Part shown: positions 5,947-6,799 of the stretch, in pieces | How positions within the stretch are numbered: position 1 is the first letter of the stretch | Layout: each line of letters starts with the position of its first letter | Assembly (NCBI GenBank): GCA_030626365.1 | Contig: DAOUPC010000155.1 | Location: 1 to 6,799 of the forward strand | Length of the DNA stretch: 6,799 bases | Direction of reading: 5' to 3' | Source of the DNA: Paracoccaceae bacterium | GTDB lineage: Bacteria > Pseudomonadota > Alphaproteobacteria > Rhodobacterales > Rhodobacteraceae | The notes under the pieces: generated by a model | What the model was told of the DNA's origin: nothing | Seen by the model: only the letters and a program-made list of their open reading frames with translations | Databases searched by the model: none | Program-made: the position numbers and the translations under genes

Positions 5947-6717
5947 ATGACCCCTTTAGCGCAGGTATGGATCGGTACCAGTTGGAAAATGAACAAGACG
6001 CTTGCCGAGGCAAGGCATTTTTCCGCACGTCTGGCGGACGATGACGCAACCCGCCATACGGATATCCAGCGTTTTGTCATCCCGCCGTTTACCGCCGTAA
6101 GAGAGGTGAAATCGATGCTGGCCGACACGTCGGTCAAGGTCGGCGCGCAGAACATGCACTGGGCGGATGATGGCCCCTGGACGGGCGAAATATCACCGGC
6201 CATGCTGCGGGACTGTGACCTTGATATTGTTGAACTTGGCCATTCAGAGCGCCGCGAATTCTTTGGCGAGACCGATAAAACCGTTGGTCTAAAGGTCGAA
6301 GCGGCAATTCGTCATGGTCTGACCCCGTTGATCTGCGTCGGTGAAACACTGGCCGAACGCGAAGCGGGCCGCGCGCGCGATGTGCTTGCCACACAGGTGC
6401 GGGGTGCCTTGGCGGGCATCACACAAGACCAGAAATCCGCAACCGTACTTTTGGCGTATGAACCGGTCTGGGCAATCGGGGCGAACGGAATTCCGGCAAG
6501 TTCGGCCTATGCTGATGCCCGTCAGGCCGAGATCAGCGCGCTGGCCCGCCAAATCCTTGGCCACCCTGTTCCCTGCCTTTACGGTGGCTCGGTCAATCCT
6601 GAAAATTGTGAAGAACTTATCGCGTGCCCGCATATCGACGGGCTGTTCATCGGTCGTTCGGCATGGAACGTCGAGGGATACCTCGATATCCTTGCGCGAT
6701 GTGCCAAAATAGTCTGA
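5947..6717 (+). CDS. eryH: EryH-type triose-phosphate isomerase family protein (L-erythrulose-1-phosphate isomerase)
   Basis: This encodes a 256-residue TIM barrel of the triose-phosphate isomerase family. The general acid/base set is present: K14 (SWKMNK), H99 and E101 (ELGHSERR), and E172 (AYEPVWAIG). Two features mark a specialised subgroup. The usual NWK reads SWK (S12), and loop 6 reads AIGANGIPAS instead of the glycolytic AIGTGxxAT form. YGGSVNP (212-218) and GLFIGRSAW supply the phosphate site. These match my recollection of Brucella/rhizobial EryH (TpiA2/TpiB) and mycobacterial LerI, which convert L-erythrulose-1-P to D-erythrulose-4-P. The RpiB-like gene 11 bases downstream completes the known EryH-EryI pair. 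I chose the ATG at 5947 because AAGG lies 8 bases upstream; a TTG start at 5911 adds 12 atypical residues. Glycolytic triose-phosphate isomerase is the less likely alternative. Confidence 0.85.
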   Translation: MTPLAQVWIGTSWKMNKTLAEARHFSARLADDDATRHTDIQRFVIPPFTAVREVKSMLADTSVKVGAQNMHWADDGPWTGEISPAMLRDCDLDIVELGHSERREFFGETDKTVGLKVEAAIRHGLTPLICVGETLAEREAGRARDVLATQVRGALAGITQDQKSATVLLAYEPVWAIGANGIPASSAYADARQAEISALARQILGHPVPCLYGGSVNPENCEELIACPHIDGLFIGRSAWNVEGYLDILARCAKIV

Positions 6718-6728
6718 GGAGACAATAA

Positions 6729-6799
6729 ATGAAACTTGCCATTGCAGGGGATAGTGCCGGCGAGGGCCTTGCCCGCGCCCTTGCCGAGCACCTGAAAGA
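6729..6799 (+). CDS. rpiB: RpiB/LacAB family isomerase, N-terminus (partial); probable D-erythrulose-4-phosphate isomerase
   Basis: Only 23 codons are visible before the window ends. They begin MKLAIAGDSAGEGLARALAE, which carries the opening beta-strand and GDSAG-type loop of the ribose-5-phosphate isomerase B family. In canonical RpiB this loop is usually GSDHAG; the GDSAGEGL form is what I recall from EryI/DerI proteins. Those convert D-erythrulose-4-P to D-erythrose-4-P, which enters the pentose phosphate pathway. GAGGAG (6716-6721) overlaps the stop of the EryH gene and sits 7 bases before this ATG, so both are read from one message. The catalytic cysteine and histidine lie outside the window and cannot be checked. 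Confidence 0.82.
   Translation, partial: MKLAIAGDSAGEGLARALAEHLK

Overview
The window looks like accessory carbohydrate-catabolism DNA from an alphaproteobacterium. A marine Rhodobacterales (Roseobacter-type) host is my guess, from the moderately high GC content, codon use and family mix; no marker gene fixes the taxon. It has about nine complete genes plus a cut gene at each edge. There is no RNA gene, insertion sequence, CRISPR array or long repeat, and no stretch over 300 bases lacks a gene.

Left part (1-1130, + strand). The C-terminal end of a MalK/UgpC-type sugar ABC-transporter ATPase overlaps a small three-helix membrane protein of unknown function. A one-domain cupin follows. A strong rho-independent hairpin (about 1086-1119) closes this part and lies in the 52-base gap between convergent genes.

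Middle (1128-3321, - strand). A two-gene unit reads leftward: first a TIM-barrel sugar isomerase/epimerase, then a Gfo/Idh/MocA dehydrogenase. The 149-base divergent gap (3322-3470) carries a sigma70-like promoter for the rightward operon, a 19-base inverted repeat over its -10, and two further perfect palindromes.

Right part (3471-6799, + strand). A compact operon holds a D-tagatose-3-epimerase-family ketose 3-epimerase, two short-chain dehydrogenases (SDRs), an EryH-type divergent triose-phosphate isomerase, and the start of an RpiB/EryI-type isomerase. The EryH/RpiB pair is the part of the Brucella/rhizobial tetritol pathway that turns L-erythrulose-1-P into D-erythrulose-4-P and then D-erythrose-4-P.

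Working model (inference): the transporter imports a polyol or sugar. SDR or Gfo/Idh/MocA enzymes oxidise it to a ketose. A TIM-barrel epimerase adjusts the stereochemistry at C3, and an unseen kinase phosphorylates the product. EryH and RpiB then deliver D-erythrose-4-P to the pentose phosphate pathway. The canonical EryA kinase and EryB dehydrogenase are absent here, so the substrate may be a tetritol, tetrulose or another polyol. The oddest protein detail is the second SDR, whose catalytic YxxxK reads YxxxN.
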